In this document: positions 35,375-47,305 of the stretch, piece by piece
Layout of the letters: each line of letters begins with the position of its first letter
Numbering within the stretch: position 1 is the first letter of the stretch
DNA from: Ephemerocybe angulata
Lineage: Eukaryota; Basidiomycota; Agaricomycetes; Agaricales; Psathyrellaceae
DNA: 64,000 nucleotides
Direction of reading: 5' to 3'
NCBI GenBank assembly: GCA_013368325.1
Contig: JAACJK010000228.1
Location: 1 to 64,000 of the forward strand
Program-made: the position numbers and the translations under genes
Notes under the pieces: generated by a model
Seen by the model: the letters and a program-made list of their open reading frames with translations, nothing else
Told to the model about the DNA's origin: nothing
Database searches by the model: none

Positions 35375-35381
35375 TATATAA
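35375..35381 (+). promoter_or_regulatory. TATA box of the CE4 deacetylase gene
   Basis: TATATAA, 58 bases before the ATG at 35,439, a normal distance for a short fungal 5' leader. Confidence 0.6.
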
Positions 35382-35438
35382 CATCTGGTATTCGGTCAAT
35401 CCTGAAGAATAACTCAGGCTTAATACCCGTGCTCTACG

Positions 35439-36287
35439 ATGAAAACATCACTCTTGTCCGGGTTTGTTCTCGCATCCATCTCCCTCGTCGCTGCCGCCGA
35501 CCTTCCCTATGGCACAGTGGTGACAGAGTGCAGTGTTCCCAACACCGTTGCTATCTCCTTCGACGACGGACCGAGCACCTGGACCTCTGGCCTCATCGAC
35601 TCGCTGAACGCCGCCAATGTCAAAGCCACCTTCTTCTTCGTCGGCACCCTCAACAACAATTGTCTCTACGACAAGGCCGATGTCGTCAAAAAGTTGGTGC
35701 AACGATTCGACCCTCTCCCTCGATAACTCACAAATTGGTGTTAGGGCATATGAAAGTGGCCATCAAGTCGCCGCGCACACCTGGACACATAGGGATCTCA
35801 CGACGATAGGCGCTGAAGCCATCTTCAGCGAGACCGTACGCATGGAGATAGCACTCAAGAAGATCCTGGGTATCCGGCCCAAATGGATCCGCCCCCCAAA
35901 CGGCGCTTACAACAACAACACGCTCGATATCTTGAAAGCCCTGAACTATAAAGTCGCAACATGGAACCTGGACTCGCAGGATTGGAATGGTGCGTCAACC
36001 TCGCCGGGAACTTCTTAAGTGCGTATACTAAATCTATTATAGGCGCGTCGATTGCTTCGTCTGAAGCCAAGTTTACTGCGTTGGGCTCGGACCCGCGGGT
36101 GATAACGTTGGCGCACGACGCACTGCAGGCTACGGCGCAGCAGCTTGGGCCGTGGATTGCTCAGTGGGCGAAGGAGAGGGGTTTGAGGGCTGTGACTCTG
36201 AGTGAATGTTTGGGTGAGACGGTCCCTGGAGGTCAATATGATATTGTTGGGGGTGCCGTTCCGATGGACAGTACTTGGAAATGCTGA
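35439..36287 (+). CDS. Secreted polysaccharide (chitin) deacetylase, family CE4
   Basis: Removes N-acetyl groups from chitin or a related polymer; acts outside the cell or in the wall. Exons 35,439-35,696 (or -35,698), 35,745-35,989 and 36,043-36,287. A signal peptide MKTSLLSGFVLASISLVAA is evident. CE4 motifs: SFDDGP (catalytic Asp and metal Asp), HTWTH (metal His pair), RPPNGAYN (motif 3, with Asn where Tyr is usual), DSQDW and LAHD (catalytic His). No carbohydrate-binding module or GPI signal follows, about 245 residues in all. The first intron does not join in frame with its GT donor at 35,697. A GC donor two bases on (after 35,698) would restore the frame; a one-base error is the alternative. 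Confidence 0.88.
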
Positions 36288-36492
36288 GCGAGGGATGTGG
36301 TTGACAACTTGAAGCCCTACTACCGGGCTATCAGACAATTGTAACTTTCCGATAACCTCTTCTTTTCTTTGGCATTGGCATACAGTCTTCCAATTCCTGT
36401 ATCTTAGTGTTACAATTGAGGCTTCTTTGGTCTGGCGACAAGAGGCCGTTTCACACTAGCACTTACTATGAAGCTAGCCATGGGCTTGCGTT

Positions 36493-36982
36493 GGGCGCTT
36501 ATTGATGTCACAGTCATCTTTCGTTCCGACCAAGCCGCGCACAGGGCTGTTACTAGACTTTTTTAGGCGGCTAGTGGGCTAACTAGCGAGCTCGACTTAT
36601 CATGGGGAGAGGATGGAGCTATGTATGAGGAGGCCCATCAGACTGGTCTTACTACTTCGCCCTTGCTATAGCTTGACGACCACTCACACCGGTTCAAGGG
36701 CTGCTATCTTTAGCCCGACGGACCTTAACAGAGTGAAGATCGCGCTTTCCTTACCTCAGACCGCGTGATATTTGCGTAGCAAAGTGTTAGTGGCGATTGA
36801 GTGGGGTATTAGACTTCCGGTTTCTCATTCAAGTCCGACTATTCTCAGCCGGTGTAACAGCCACGACTTAGCATGGGGGTCACTAGATGCGAGGCACTCT
36901 TCGAAATCGGAACTGACGGGTGGCACCCTAAACCTTGGGATCTGCAACGGGAGGCGCCGAAGTTGGCGAAGTTTAAGCGCCC
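36493..36982. repeat. MITE-like segment bounded by GGGCGCTTA / TAAGCGCCC
   Basis: 490 gene-free bases with GGGCGCTTA at 36,493-36,501 and TAAGCGCCC at 36,974-36,982. Size and ends resemble those in the tandem units (528-535 bases), but interior similarity was not obvious by eye. The rest of 36,288-37,226 shows nothing else. Confidence 0.35.
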
Positions 36983-37226
36983 GTCAATTCAATTAGCAGC
37001 TAAATCGGGTTCTTGACGGAGTCGCGCTAAGCCTCATTCTGGCCCTAGCGAATTAAGGTAAAGTATGGCCCTCTGGGCAGACCTGGACACTGAATCTCCG
37101 GAGTTGGAAATTGAGCTGCGATTTCGAGAGTAACACACGATGGTTATACAAGCACAGATACTATACATTTAATTGATCCACAAATTCGTAATCGCAGATA
37201 TTCGGAATAGCGGAGTAACATTGTAT

Positions 37227-38404
37227 CTAAGGAAAACAACGTTTCCAGAGGCGGGGGTCAATGGTAAGCTTGTCGGCAAGCAAAGGTGCAGTATACGTGT
37301 TCCAGATCACTGCACCATCGCGTGCAGCCTCCCTTTTCATACGTTCGCTCGACCAGTCTGCGGTAAAGAGGAAGACGGCCGGAGAGTTCTGCAGCGTTAC
37401 ATTGTAACCCTGGAGATCAAATCCCAATCTCCAGCACAAGACCGGGACTGAATCGTCGGAAATGGGAGCATCGTAGGTGAAGGCAACTCTCGCGCTCAGC
37501 GCGTCTGAGGTGTTGCGATACTCGTGATGACACGAGCCGTGGCTAGGCTGGGCGCTCCAGTAAACGTGATCCTGATGCTGTTCTCCGCAATTGGACGCGA
37601 CGCTATATCCCAAACAGTCCCATCTTTGGACCCATTCGGGATCGTGCGTCCCGCTTCGTACTGACCGAAGATTCTGGAGTCCTGTCATGAATATTAGTAG
37701 GGACACCAGCAATGAAAGAAGGGATCTTACCAACGTAGTCGCGAGTCAATTGTGGATAGAAGCAAATAACCTCGTGGCCGGTGACGCAGTTCATAAGGAC
37801 CGTGTTGTGAAAAAGAAGATGGGTGCGAGGGCGGATCGTGAAATCGATTCTGTAAGGGTGATCGATGTTGAGGACATGCGATGGAGGAAGCGTCGAATCC
37901 GCAGAACACCGTTGTTTAGGTCTAAAGTTTCAAAGCGTCTCCTTTCGCTCAGGTTGACTTCTACCGGTGCGGGTACGAACTCTATCCCTTGGAGCGCTCC
38001 TAGAAGGGCCCCCACCCTTTCACCCTTTCCTAGACCGCAGTACAGGTTCAGGTCGCGTGGAGTGCATGACCCGGGGTTGACAATCTCCAACGCAAAGGAG
38101 CCTGATATGATCGCCCCAGTTTCCCGCATTATGTCCAGTATCTGTATGGGGTCCAACCCGAGCGCTGCCAGTAGGCGCGTAACTCGTCCTCTCAGGTGGC
38201 CTACCACAACAGGAGATCCTGGCGACACAAGTGACATAGCCTGGAGGTCCTGGAGCGGAAGATAACTCAGGATGGTCTCCTCTATGTCACCGGGGCAAAG
38301 GTCATCCTTGGGACCTTGAGCATAGTCTTAGTTATAGTAAGGGCAGGGTGTTTGCATAGAAACTCACCTATGATCCTCGACGATATCCTGGTAATGCTCG
38401 TCAT
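37227..38404 (-). CDS. F-box/nucleotidyltransferase-like protein, one-base frameshift
   Basis: Exons 38,404-38,368, 38,314-37,731 and 37,681-37,227. The N-terminus has an F-box-like segment DIEETILSYLPLQDLQAM, then GAIISGSFALEIVNPGS and PRDLNLYC. This resembles the basidiomycete family with a nucleotidyltransferase-like fold (G-S ... D-L-D/N); the second acidic position is Asn here. Near 37,812 the frame breaks at a run of five T (minus strand). The protein needs one more base to read FFFHNTVLMNCVTGHEV, as relatives do. Downstream the frame is open to the end. It is either a homopolymer sequencing error or a recent pseudogene. Substrate and role are unknown. Confidence 0.72.
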
Positions 38405-39269
38405 CTGGTCAGACAAAGGTCAATGGAATTATGATAGTACGTGCATTTGTCACTTATATGAGAGGGAACTGCGGCTGGATCAAATACAATCGGCCTGTAA
38501 ACCTCGGAGAAATAGGACCCACTATTGAGTATCTCAACGAGGTGGAGTAATGTGGGAGCACAGACATGACAGGTGTTTTTCATTTGTAATGTTGTCACAC
38601 GAATTCGGTTCGGCCTTCACCGACCGCACACCAGCCCGTGCTAGATGTCCAACCAGATAGCCTTCTCAGCCTGAGAGAACTGTAGATCATTCTAGATGGG
38701 GCCGAAGGACTTTCCAATTTCAAATGCACGCGCGTTATCAGCACACGACAAGGGGTTTTCGAGAGGATGCGCTCTGAGTCTGAGCAATTGATGTTAAGGT
38801 CGGGCATATTAGGCGGAACTCAAAGTAATTCGTTGTTTCGAAACAGTTGTTGCGTTTAGTATTTACTTTAGAATCTCCTATTGTACATGCACGTATATAG
38901 CGGCTATATTCAGTAAGCGAAGTAGCCTGCTTCGAAGCTGGAGCGTCCGGTTTCGTTCCCGGCACAAGCGTTTTCGGCGTACTCGTTCACTATAGAACTA
39001 CCACCGTAGTTAGCGGGTGAGACTCGTGGAAGTGTATGGATAATGCGCACTTGCTCATCACGATGTGACGCGTTGCCTCTTCGAAGAGATCTTCGAGCAT
39101 TTTATCTGAGTAGCTAGACTCCTCGTAAGTAATTCCGTAAACTGCGTACAACAATGAATACCCTACACTGTTGAGTTCGAATCACTTGTGTGGCCTGAGG
39201 AATGCTGGTTTATCATAGGCTGGTTGAGTGTCGCGAGCCTTGAGAAAATATATAAGTCAGTTAGGACAC
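38405..39269. other. Intergenic region
   Basis: AT-richer stretch without a recognisable gene, RNA or repeat. Confidence 0.5.
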
Positions 39270-40103
39270 TCAGACCGACGATGCAAAATATGCCCACCAA
39301 GGCGTGATGTATTCAGCTTCCTGATTGGAGAGAGTTATACCCAGGGTCTCGAATAGCGAAGGAGCCTGATACAAGGTCGCAACACCAGCTGTCGAGCTCG
39401 ATGCTGAAGGCGAATCGTCGGGAATGCCGAGACCATCGTGCTCTGAAGTCGCGCGTTTACTATTTCCTTCGGGTACGTGCACCCATGTTGACTCGTCGTC
39501 TGAGGTCGAACGATCCAGATAAACCCACTGATCAGTCGCTGCACCACTGTTGAACGCCGACTTCACTGGATCATCGTATTGTACCATGTCTGTAGCAACT
39601 CCTGGGACGTATGGGACATCATGGGCTATGCCTTCCGTTGCGAGCTCGTCCAAGCCAGTGGACACAGTCTCCGAAGAAAGATTCGTCTTGGTCCAGGAGC
39701 ACTATTTAAGGGATAAGTCATTAAATACGAGGGAGAGGACGCTTATGACTAACATATTGTTTCGTCTGAACACAGAACACGCATCCCTTTGGCTCAGACC
39801 GCCCCGGGCACTAGGTTGTAGCGGTATGTCAGTTCATACTAAGCAAGCTGCGATATGTTGTGGATTACGTACCGGCCACACTCTGTTCATACAGTGATTG
39901 CACAAGCTGTCCAGAGACAAGGATACATTGCCAGTTAGAATCGATACGAGCTCGATTTCTTGGGCTTCTAGTAGAGAAAGCGCCTCTGATGGTAGATCCT
40001 CGAGTTCAAGCCTGATGAAAATAATCAGTGAGAGCGCCCTGTACGTTTAGCTCGTGTAAGGATGTGATGCTAACTGGCTGAGGCTCCTAATTTTGCTGGC
40101 CAT
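39270..40103 (-). CDS. Small protein with CxxC pairs, possible zinc-binding
   Basis: Four exons, 40,103-40,075, 40,011-39,873, 39,810-39,754 and 39,701-39,270, phases consistent, 218 residues. It starts MASKIRSLSQLELEDLPS. Residues about 47-80 hold CNHC, then CPG, CVFC and YCSW, a cysteine spacing that could bind zinc, as in fungal regulatory or transposon-derived proteins. The C-terminal half is acidic and Ser/Thr-rich (DRSTSDDESTWVHVPEG). No family was recognised. The clean joining of four short exons is the main support that it is a real gene. Confidence 0.6.
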
Positions 40104-41803
40104 TGTTGAAAGACACGTAGCCGACCGTGGGTCAAAGGCAAAGGAAATGAGGCGAGTGGGTTGCGGTGAATCGTAGTTATATACTACGAGTACATTATTA
40201 TACGTAACGAGGCAGTACATACATGTAGATATGCAGATTTGTTGTCGGAATACTGATATCTGAATAGATTGCGTTAATGCCGCCATGAATTCCCGAAACA
40301 AAGTTGTGTACATCTACTCGAGGTGCCCGACGTTACCCCAGATCTCCGGATCTCCCTTTCAACCTGCCTAGTCAGGAAGGGTTCTCAGAGACCATTGACA
40401 CAGGACCCTTACCCATTGAAAAGCCCAGGCCCATGGGTCGAACGCCGTGAAATGTTGGATTGGTGGACGTCCCTTTATCCTGCACATATATTGGCTCGGT
40501 AAATTCCTAACTTGCGTGTCCCTAAACAGGAAGGTCAGCGCGTATTACAAGCAAGTGCCCATCAGATGGCGCGTAATCCTCAGGAACTCGTTGGGTCCAT
40601 CCATAGCTACGGCCGGCATACTCAGGCTGAGGCAAGGCTGAGGACTACTATGAACGATATTCTCGGGCATCCCGAGTTTGCCAAACACCATAGGATCGCA
40701 TGCTTGCAGCAGACATCGCGTACCTTTCGCATGAAGCCTCTTTAAGAGGTGTTCCCCAACGGAGACGGCGTATTTAATCCTGCATTCGTGACTTTTCGAG
40801 ATGTGACGAATAAATAATACCGCAATGTCACTAACAGGTCCAGGCTTGAATCGTATCTACCAGAAAGTGAACCCAAATGACAGCGGATAGACAGGCGGCT
40901 GCACTTGACCAGGCGGCTCGGAGCACTACTTTTGTCGTACACATTCCCGGAGCGTTGACCCAGTACAGAGTTTCCAGTTCGCATCAGGGCATACTTTATA
41001 TTCTTAGAGCCGACATTTGAGATTTAGAACGAGCCGGCATAAGCGACCCAGCTCCCAGGTATCGTACAGTCGGTCCGACTTAAGGAACTAGGCGTACCTA
41101 CGGCGAACTCGATTCAATAGGTGTCGTCAGAAGCCAGGGATTTTCCCTGGGAATAGTCACTTTTCGAAGCCATGCTCGCTTCCTCATATTGACTGGATGC
41201 CAATGTCTACGCCACACGGCTCGTCACGCTACCTGTTTTACGGGCACAACTACATCATGTTACCCGATCCTTCCTCATAATTTCGACTTCCGAAGTCTGA
41301 ATTCTGCAGACTGGAAAACGAAGGCTATGAGGGGACAATATTCTGAGAGAGTGGAGCATCCACTCTGTCCTCATATCATGATTGACACCATTGAAATCTA
41401 GGGACGCCCACACCCTTTACAACATTGTATGTGTAGGTACTGCTCAGGTGACATGTACTGCTCGATCGACATGCCTGTGAATACATGGTATGGTTTACAT
41501 ATACAATATTTAAATGATAAATGGTCGTTCCTTGTCTGCCGCTTTGCCTCGCTTCGATTTAGCGCTTCCTTATCACGCTGACGGGCGCTTGACCGCTTCA
41601 AGCGCTCGTGAACAATCATTGCCCAACGCCACATATCAGCGGGACACAGTGTATGGTACTCTCCACCATCACACATGTGTGAATTGCTTCCCATCCTCAA
41701 TACAAAGAGTGCTCGATCTGATGCCTATGCGGATAGACACAAGGAAGTAGCCTTTCCGGTAACACCAACCTTACATGTGGCGTCTACATATGAATTATTA
41801 CGG
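40104..41803. other. Intergenic region
   Basis: 1.7 kb with only short open stretches on both strands; none shows a family motif or joins convincingly. No repeat was recognised. Confidence 0.5.
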
Positions 41804-42974
41804 CTACTCTATGTAGCGCAAGCTTGAATTGACCAGGTACTTGGCTCGCGAGCCCTCGGGATACATTAATTGGGAGAATTGAACCCCAAATATATGACCC
41901 CAGAAATCGCTACCCACCGACAGCATTACGTGTCGAAATACGCCATTCCCATCTAATTCGTAAAGATTCCTTCCAACTCCCAGTCGAACCAGTCTGCGAT
42001 GCTTGGATGCCAGTGTGACCAATAGATCGTCCATTTCTGCTTTATTCGTACCTTGATATCCGCCGCAGGGGAAAATAAAGCTTCGTGTGGGTACTCGGTA
42101 AGTGTATCGGCGGTTTAAGGCCAGATTCCGTACTCGAGGAAATATGGGCGACGGAACGCATAAGAGATCAAGGACTTCCTGTTGCTCGTTATATTAGTCA
42201 AACACTTGTTCATTTACTGGCAGCACCCACCTTGATAGAGACCGCCGTCTTCTCGAGCCCTAGACTCTTCAGCTTGGGGAACGCGTTGGATAGCAAGGGC
42301 AGAGCCATTGCGGTTTGAACCAAGCCATTAATCCGAACGCTCAGGATTTCGAGAGACGAGCCGAGGAGACCTGATTCAGCGCTTACGACGAAGGCGGCGA
42401 ACTCGTCGTGATCGAAAACCTTGTGAATGTCAAGCTCTATCATATTTCTATGAGTCGCCAAGGACGTGACGGACGTAGAACCCATGACACGGAGGTATTG
42501 TATGTTTGGCAGTGTCAATGGCGAGGCGGGGCATTCATTGTCCACGTCCGAACCAAAATGAGCCGGGTGTTTAGCCACTCTGACCAGTCCGACCTTCTTG
42601 AGACAATGAATCAAATGGGCTGAGCCCAAAGGATCTACGTCGACCCAAAGACTGCGCAGTTGACGAACACGGGACAACACGTCGCAGAGCAGAGATGACA
42701 GCAGGAATATCTCGCTATCATACCATCCTCTGTACCAGAGGCGCTTTACGCGGGTCAGATAACGGGAGGACACCTGACTTCCAGACAATAACATGGAAAG
42801 CATCCTTCTCCCTGTGGAACCTTCCACCACCAGCGCAGTGTATCGCACGTATTCAGCGGATCCAGCCGCTCTACGACATGAAAGCATGAATGCTGTCAGA
42901 TCGCGAGGGACAAGGGCCAGATATTCAGCAACATTGTCAAGGGTCTCGTGAGCAAGGGAGGTGATTTTGACCAT
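41804..42974 (-). CDS. F-box-like / LRR-like protein of basidiomycete type
   Basis: Two exons, 42,974-42,231 and 42,178-41,804, join at phase 0 across a 52-base intron, 372 residues. The start, MVKITSLAHETLDNVAEYLA, resembles the degenerate F-box helix of many agaricomycete proteins (L-P-x-E-x-L-D-x-I). It is followed by LSCRRAAGSA and leucine-rich repeats-like segments (LRSLWVDVDPL, LPNIQYLRVMG, LEILSVRINGL, FPKLKSLGLEK). The second exon was found because its frame is open from the acceptor to the stop. A substrate-adaptor role is inference from the family. Confidence 0.7.
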
Positions 42975-43459
42975 AATGCAATCACGACACAGTTGGTAGG
43001 GTCGAGTCGGGGATGGACCGGTTTATCAGGGCTTGAGTAAGGCAAGGAAGCGGGCGAATGCCCAAGCAGAATACTGATTATATAGGTATGAGACCAGATA
43101 GAAGTGGGTTCGCATATTCTTCCACAAATACCCGCTGTGGAAGGCGTCGCAAGTGATGGCGCTTTCAACAGAACGATCGGCACCCTGCTGGACATTTTCA
43201 ATCGTCCGCATTGAACTGCAGAGCAATCGAGGACCGTGCGGTGATTTCCTGGAGTTATAGGTCGCGCCAGATATGTGGTGTCACGTACCTTATTCGAGTA
43301 CCTTCCGAGCTTTCAGCGCCGCATAAGTCGCCTACGTATTAGGGTGTTAGCATCATGCAACTGGCAGTGGTGTAGTGCTCGTACCTTTCTCAAATATGCT
43401 TATAAGGGAGATGGATACAACTTATCCTCACATCCAATACCCATCCTGCAACTGGTGAG
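42975..43459. other. Intergenic region
   Basis: Lies between a minus-strand and a plus-strand gene, so probably a divergent promoter region. No TATA box stands out. Upstream exons of the next gene may lie here. Confidence 0.4.
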
Positions 43460-44298
43460 ATGGCAATCGAAGATATTAGGCCGACTGAGCAAGGCATCAA
43501 CCAGTCGGTGAATGCATTCGATAATGGTATCAGCAGCACTTCGTATGGAACTCTCGAGGAGTGAGTATGCTATGTGACAGTCGGATTTCAGCTAAACGAT
43601 CCATTCCATAGACAGGAGCTAAAGCTCAAGAGAATACTCGTTATGAGGAATGACCGAGTAGCCGAAATAATTCGAACTAGCGCGCCATACACAGCCAACG
43701 TACCATGCAAGGGTGCCGCGTACGCCGAAGAGGCGGGGAATGTCAAACTCGCTGATCCAAAAGGTGAGTAATATTCGTTTGGATAGTACATGGTATGCAA
43801 CTGACCTACCGTATTCCTCGCCTGAAGAAACCAAATTAGTAACTACCACCGGCGAGTATGGCAACGAGCAAGTTGACTCTCCCATGTCTTCCGACGATTC
43901 AAGCGACGCTGTGTCTGGAGGCGACAGCGACGATTCAGGCTACGAGTCCGAAACATCATCCATGTCGGTGACAGATTCGGAAGTCAGTTTGGACGAGCCG
44001 ACCGAGCAGCTCGCTCTCTGCAATATATCATTGCCAAAGGAACTCGACCTGGTCCGCCCTAACCTTGACACTGAGGCACGGGATCGGCCATTGGCAGCCT
44101 ACAGCAACCCCAATGGCCGTTTCGCAAGGGTTCCGATGAGGCCAACTATGTATGGTAAGCAATTTATCACCACTCGAAAGGGATATGACAGAGTGCTTAC
44201 GTTCAGTATGGAACACTAGCGGAAAGATTTTCACGCACCCCACGTATCTTTGGCCCTTCTTTCGACAGCATGAGGAGACGCGACGCGCTCCGTCGTAG
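43460..44298 (+). CDS. Hypothetical acidic Ser/Asp-rich protein
   Basis: Four exons, 43,460-43,560, 43,612-43,763, 43,840-44,154 and 44,207-44,298, all phases consistent, 219 residues. It starts MAIEDIRPTEQGINQS. The first half has KLKRILVMRNDRVAEIIR and a cysteine in VPCKGAAYAEEAG; the middle is strongly acidic and serine-rich (SSDDSSDAVSGGDSDDSG), typical of disordered or phosphorylated regions. The end is TSGKIFTHPTYLWPFFRQ. No family was recognised. Earlier exons are possible. Confidence 0.5.
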
Positions 44299-46013
44299 CG
44301 GCCTTACTGTCGACGCCAAGTTCAAACGGGATTGAGATGGTCGACTACGACGATGTTGGAATTCAGCAGACAACAAGCGGGTGGGTTAAGAGTCTATAAT
44401 GAGGGGTCCTTACATGTAGTCCATGAATTCAAAGTTTTGTGCAATAGTCCTGGCGATGGCAGCTCCGTCGAAGAACGATGCGATTTCTATAGGCACGGTG
44501 GTGAAGGGGGGAAACAACGGCTGCTCAAGCGCTCAAGGCTGGGCGCTGATCTCTGTGCGGGCAGCCGGTGATGCCCGTAATAATCTAATCTAATCTGATA
44601 TTGTAACCCGTCGTACATATATTACCCTTCGATTTTTATCTATCTTCTCCTATTCCGTGCGTGCTTCTTTGTTGACCTGGTCGGTCACTCCGGACCGGGT
44701 AGATTCCGACAAACCAACTGGGGTGGGCTCTACTCTGCTCACAGCGCTTCACTTCTCAGGACGAATGTATCCCGCAAACTCGGCCAGCATTTCGTCCCCC
44801 ACCAAACGCGAGGTCGTCGAACCGCCTTTCCTTCATCCCACCCACCGCTATACTCGTTTGATGGAAGGCAGCGACTCACATCTTCCAAAAAAGCAAGTCT
44901 TTAGATGGATGATTAGAGTGGGTTTACCATTTGCTCGAGAGGAATTCGGTTAATGCACCACTACCTGTCACGAGGCATTCCCGTCACCCTGCTTGTCACC
45001 TCCCACGTCCGAGAGACTTGGGACCGAGCACCGGGTCGAGTCACGGTCCCCAGAAGTGCGGACAGAATGGTTAAAACTGGTACGAATACCTGCTGGTCGA
45101 AGGTGAAAGGAAACCTAAACAACTTCACATAACAGCAACCTATTGAAGGCTGGTTGACGCGCGCAACTAGAGGTGAAAACAGGAACAATCACAGCTCTGC
45201 CATCCTCTGCTGCGCTGGGTATGGTACCGACGCCGCAATCTCAACAATTCTTGCGTGCCCTATATGCCCGACCGAGCTGGAGAAGTCTGTATCTCATTCA
45301 CGAGAGCGGATCAAGGGAATCGCTAATCACGTTCTTTCCGCGGAAAGTGTATTCAGGACGTATCACACAATGAGGGGGTTCAAAGTGCCTAACAGTCTCC
45401 TCGACGGACCTGCAAAGACACTAATGGAACGAGGGGATCCAAATTTGCCTTTGTGGGGAATTTCAAGGCTTCCTTATCCTTCCAATGGCCGAATAGTGAG
45501 TGCCAGCATAGTTGACGAATACTTGAACACGAAGTGCTAAATCATCTAGTAAAGGAGATAAAGTAGCTGTCGGGAGATTGGCAGGATGGCGAGAGTATAC
45601 GACGGGCTTCAGCGAGGACGGGCCGGGAGGAGACATGCTGATGGCAGTTATTTTCCCATATAGAGAACTGTGGATCGCTGGTCAATTCAGATTAGGGTCA
45701 TAAATTGGTTCGTAAAGTGATCCAAAGCGGGCCATCACACTGTTTGTTTAGGCTCTAAGAGTCCGACACGCTTGTACCCCTCGCCTTGCCCACGTTCGGT
45801 CTGTCGTCACCGACCCTTCGCACCCTTCTTATAGCGGTTTTCCACAGGACAAGCTGATTCTTACACAAGATCACCATGGATAGCACTCGCGAAGGTGAGG
45901 TTCGCTCTTCCATTTAGGTATACGCCGACCTCACGCCGAAGCACAGTCGTTTTGGCATACTGTCAGGCGCTTCTGTACTTGCAAACGAACGCGTTCGACA
46001 AATGGGGACATAA
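44299..46013. other. Intergenic region
   Basis: No recognised gene. A plus-strand open stretch of 128 codons at 45,154-45,540 contains CPICPTELEKSVSHS but has no visible partner exons or family motif. Confidence 0.45.
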
Positions 46014-47305
46014 ATGTCGTACTCAATCCGTCATGAGGACCACATTCGGCTGGCTTTACTTGAAATTCAAGTACGGCCTCGACATATCACGGACCATCCT
46101 CTCCACCAGGATATACAGGGACGTCAAGAGGAGGAAGGAAGCGCTTGCGATGACCGGGAAGCCATACGATCGCATACGAGACAATCTGTACCCCCCCACG
46201 GTCTTGGCGACGACAATACCGATTTTCGTCCCTCCATCCGACGCCGACAATTCGTTTAGAATGACCTTCCACCTCGCGCACAATCGAGACTAGGGGAAAC
46301 TGGTTCTACATAACGTCCCAATCACGACAAACTTGCCGCCCACTTCATCTTCCGACATCGTCGAAGTCAACCTCACTGGCAACTTACTGGACGAAGGTAC
46401 CTTCCACGTCGCATGCCCATGGACGTATGCTCGCTACACCAGGATCCTCCTGGCTGACAAGCAAGGTAAAGCCTTGAAGGAACTGTGCATACAGAACACG
46501 GTCAGCGGTCTTCGTTATGAGAAGATAACAGAGTGCCGGATACCAGAGGGTGTCTTTACAGATATAGGGACAGACGATTTAAAAGGTAAGGTATAGATAA
46601 TTCTGCTACCAACACGCGCGCTGACACAGCTGATAGGTGCAGAACTTCAGCTGACCTTGGAGATCACAGAGCACGGTGCCTTCCTGCTGAGTGCATTGAA
46701 CATCGTTCTACCCAAAGTACTCCCCGCTGGGTTCTTGGTCCTGAAATTCATATTTCCTGAGGACATTCCACGTCGAAACTCTCTTCCAGGCACCGAAGGA
46801 AGCGATCCATCTTGGGACGTTTGCGCGACACAGGCCGTGCAGGATGCTGACGTCGATCAAAACCGGGAGCCATCGACAACCCTCGATATTGTTCCGCAGT
46901 CAACCGATTTCGATTTCACTCTCACTACGGACTCTCTTGTGTGTGTGTCTCATGCCACCCATGAAGGCGAACAGGTAGAAGAAAGCACGATTCGCGGGAA
47001 TCACGAAGGAGAGACGTATATCGGGAAGGGGGAGGGCAGCTCAACCGTGAAATCTGCGTCGCCAATTGCGACGACCGTACCGCATACTCAAGTGATATCC
47101 TTTGACACGTGCGGTGAAGGTACATCGAAGACGAGTGCGTCACCCAGCGGCTACTATGCAAGGGGGATCGCCCAGCCCGGTATGTCTATATTTCTTCCAA
47201 CAAGGAGGCGACTGATCCTTAATTATTCCAGACTACTTTTGGTTTTACCAATATGATAGTACCCTAGATGGACAGTGGGAGGAGGTTTACTACACAATCC
47301 CGTAG
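46014..47305 (+). CDS. Hypothetical multi-exon protein
   Basis: Five exons, 46,014-46,253, 46,294-46,585, 46,637-47,179 and 47,232-47,305 being secure for the last three; the first join uses a weak GTTTAG donor across a 40-base intron. Total about 382 residues. It starts MSYSIRHEDHIRLALLEI. Middle segments read GKLVLHNVPITTN, ITECRIPEGVFTDIG and ITEHGAFLLSALNIVLP; the later part is acidic and low-complexity; the end is DYFWFYQYDSTLDGQW. No family was recognised. If the first join is wrong, the gene starts upstream near the ATG at 45,875. Confidence 0.5.
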
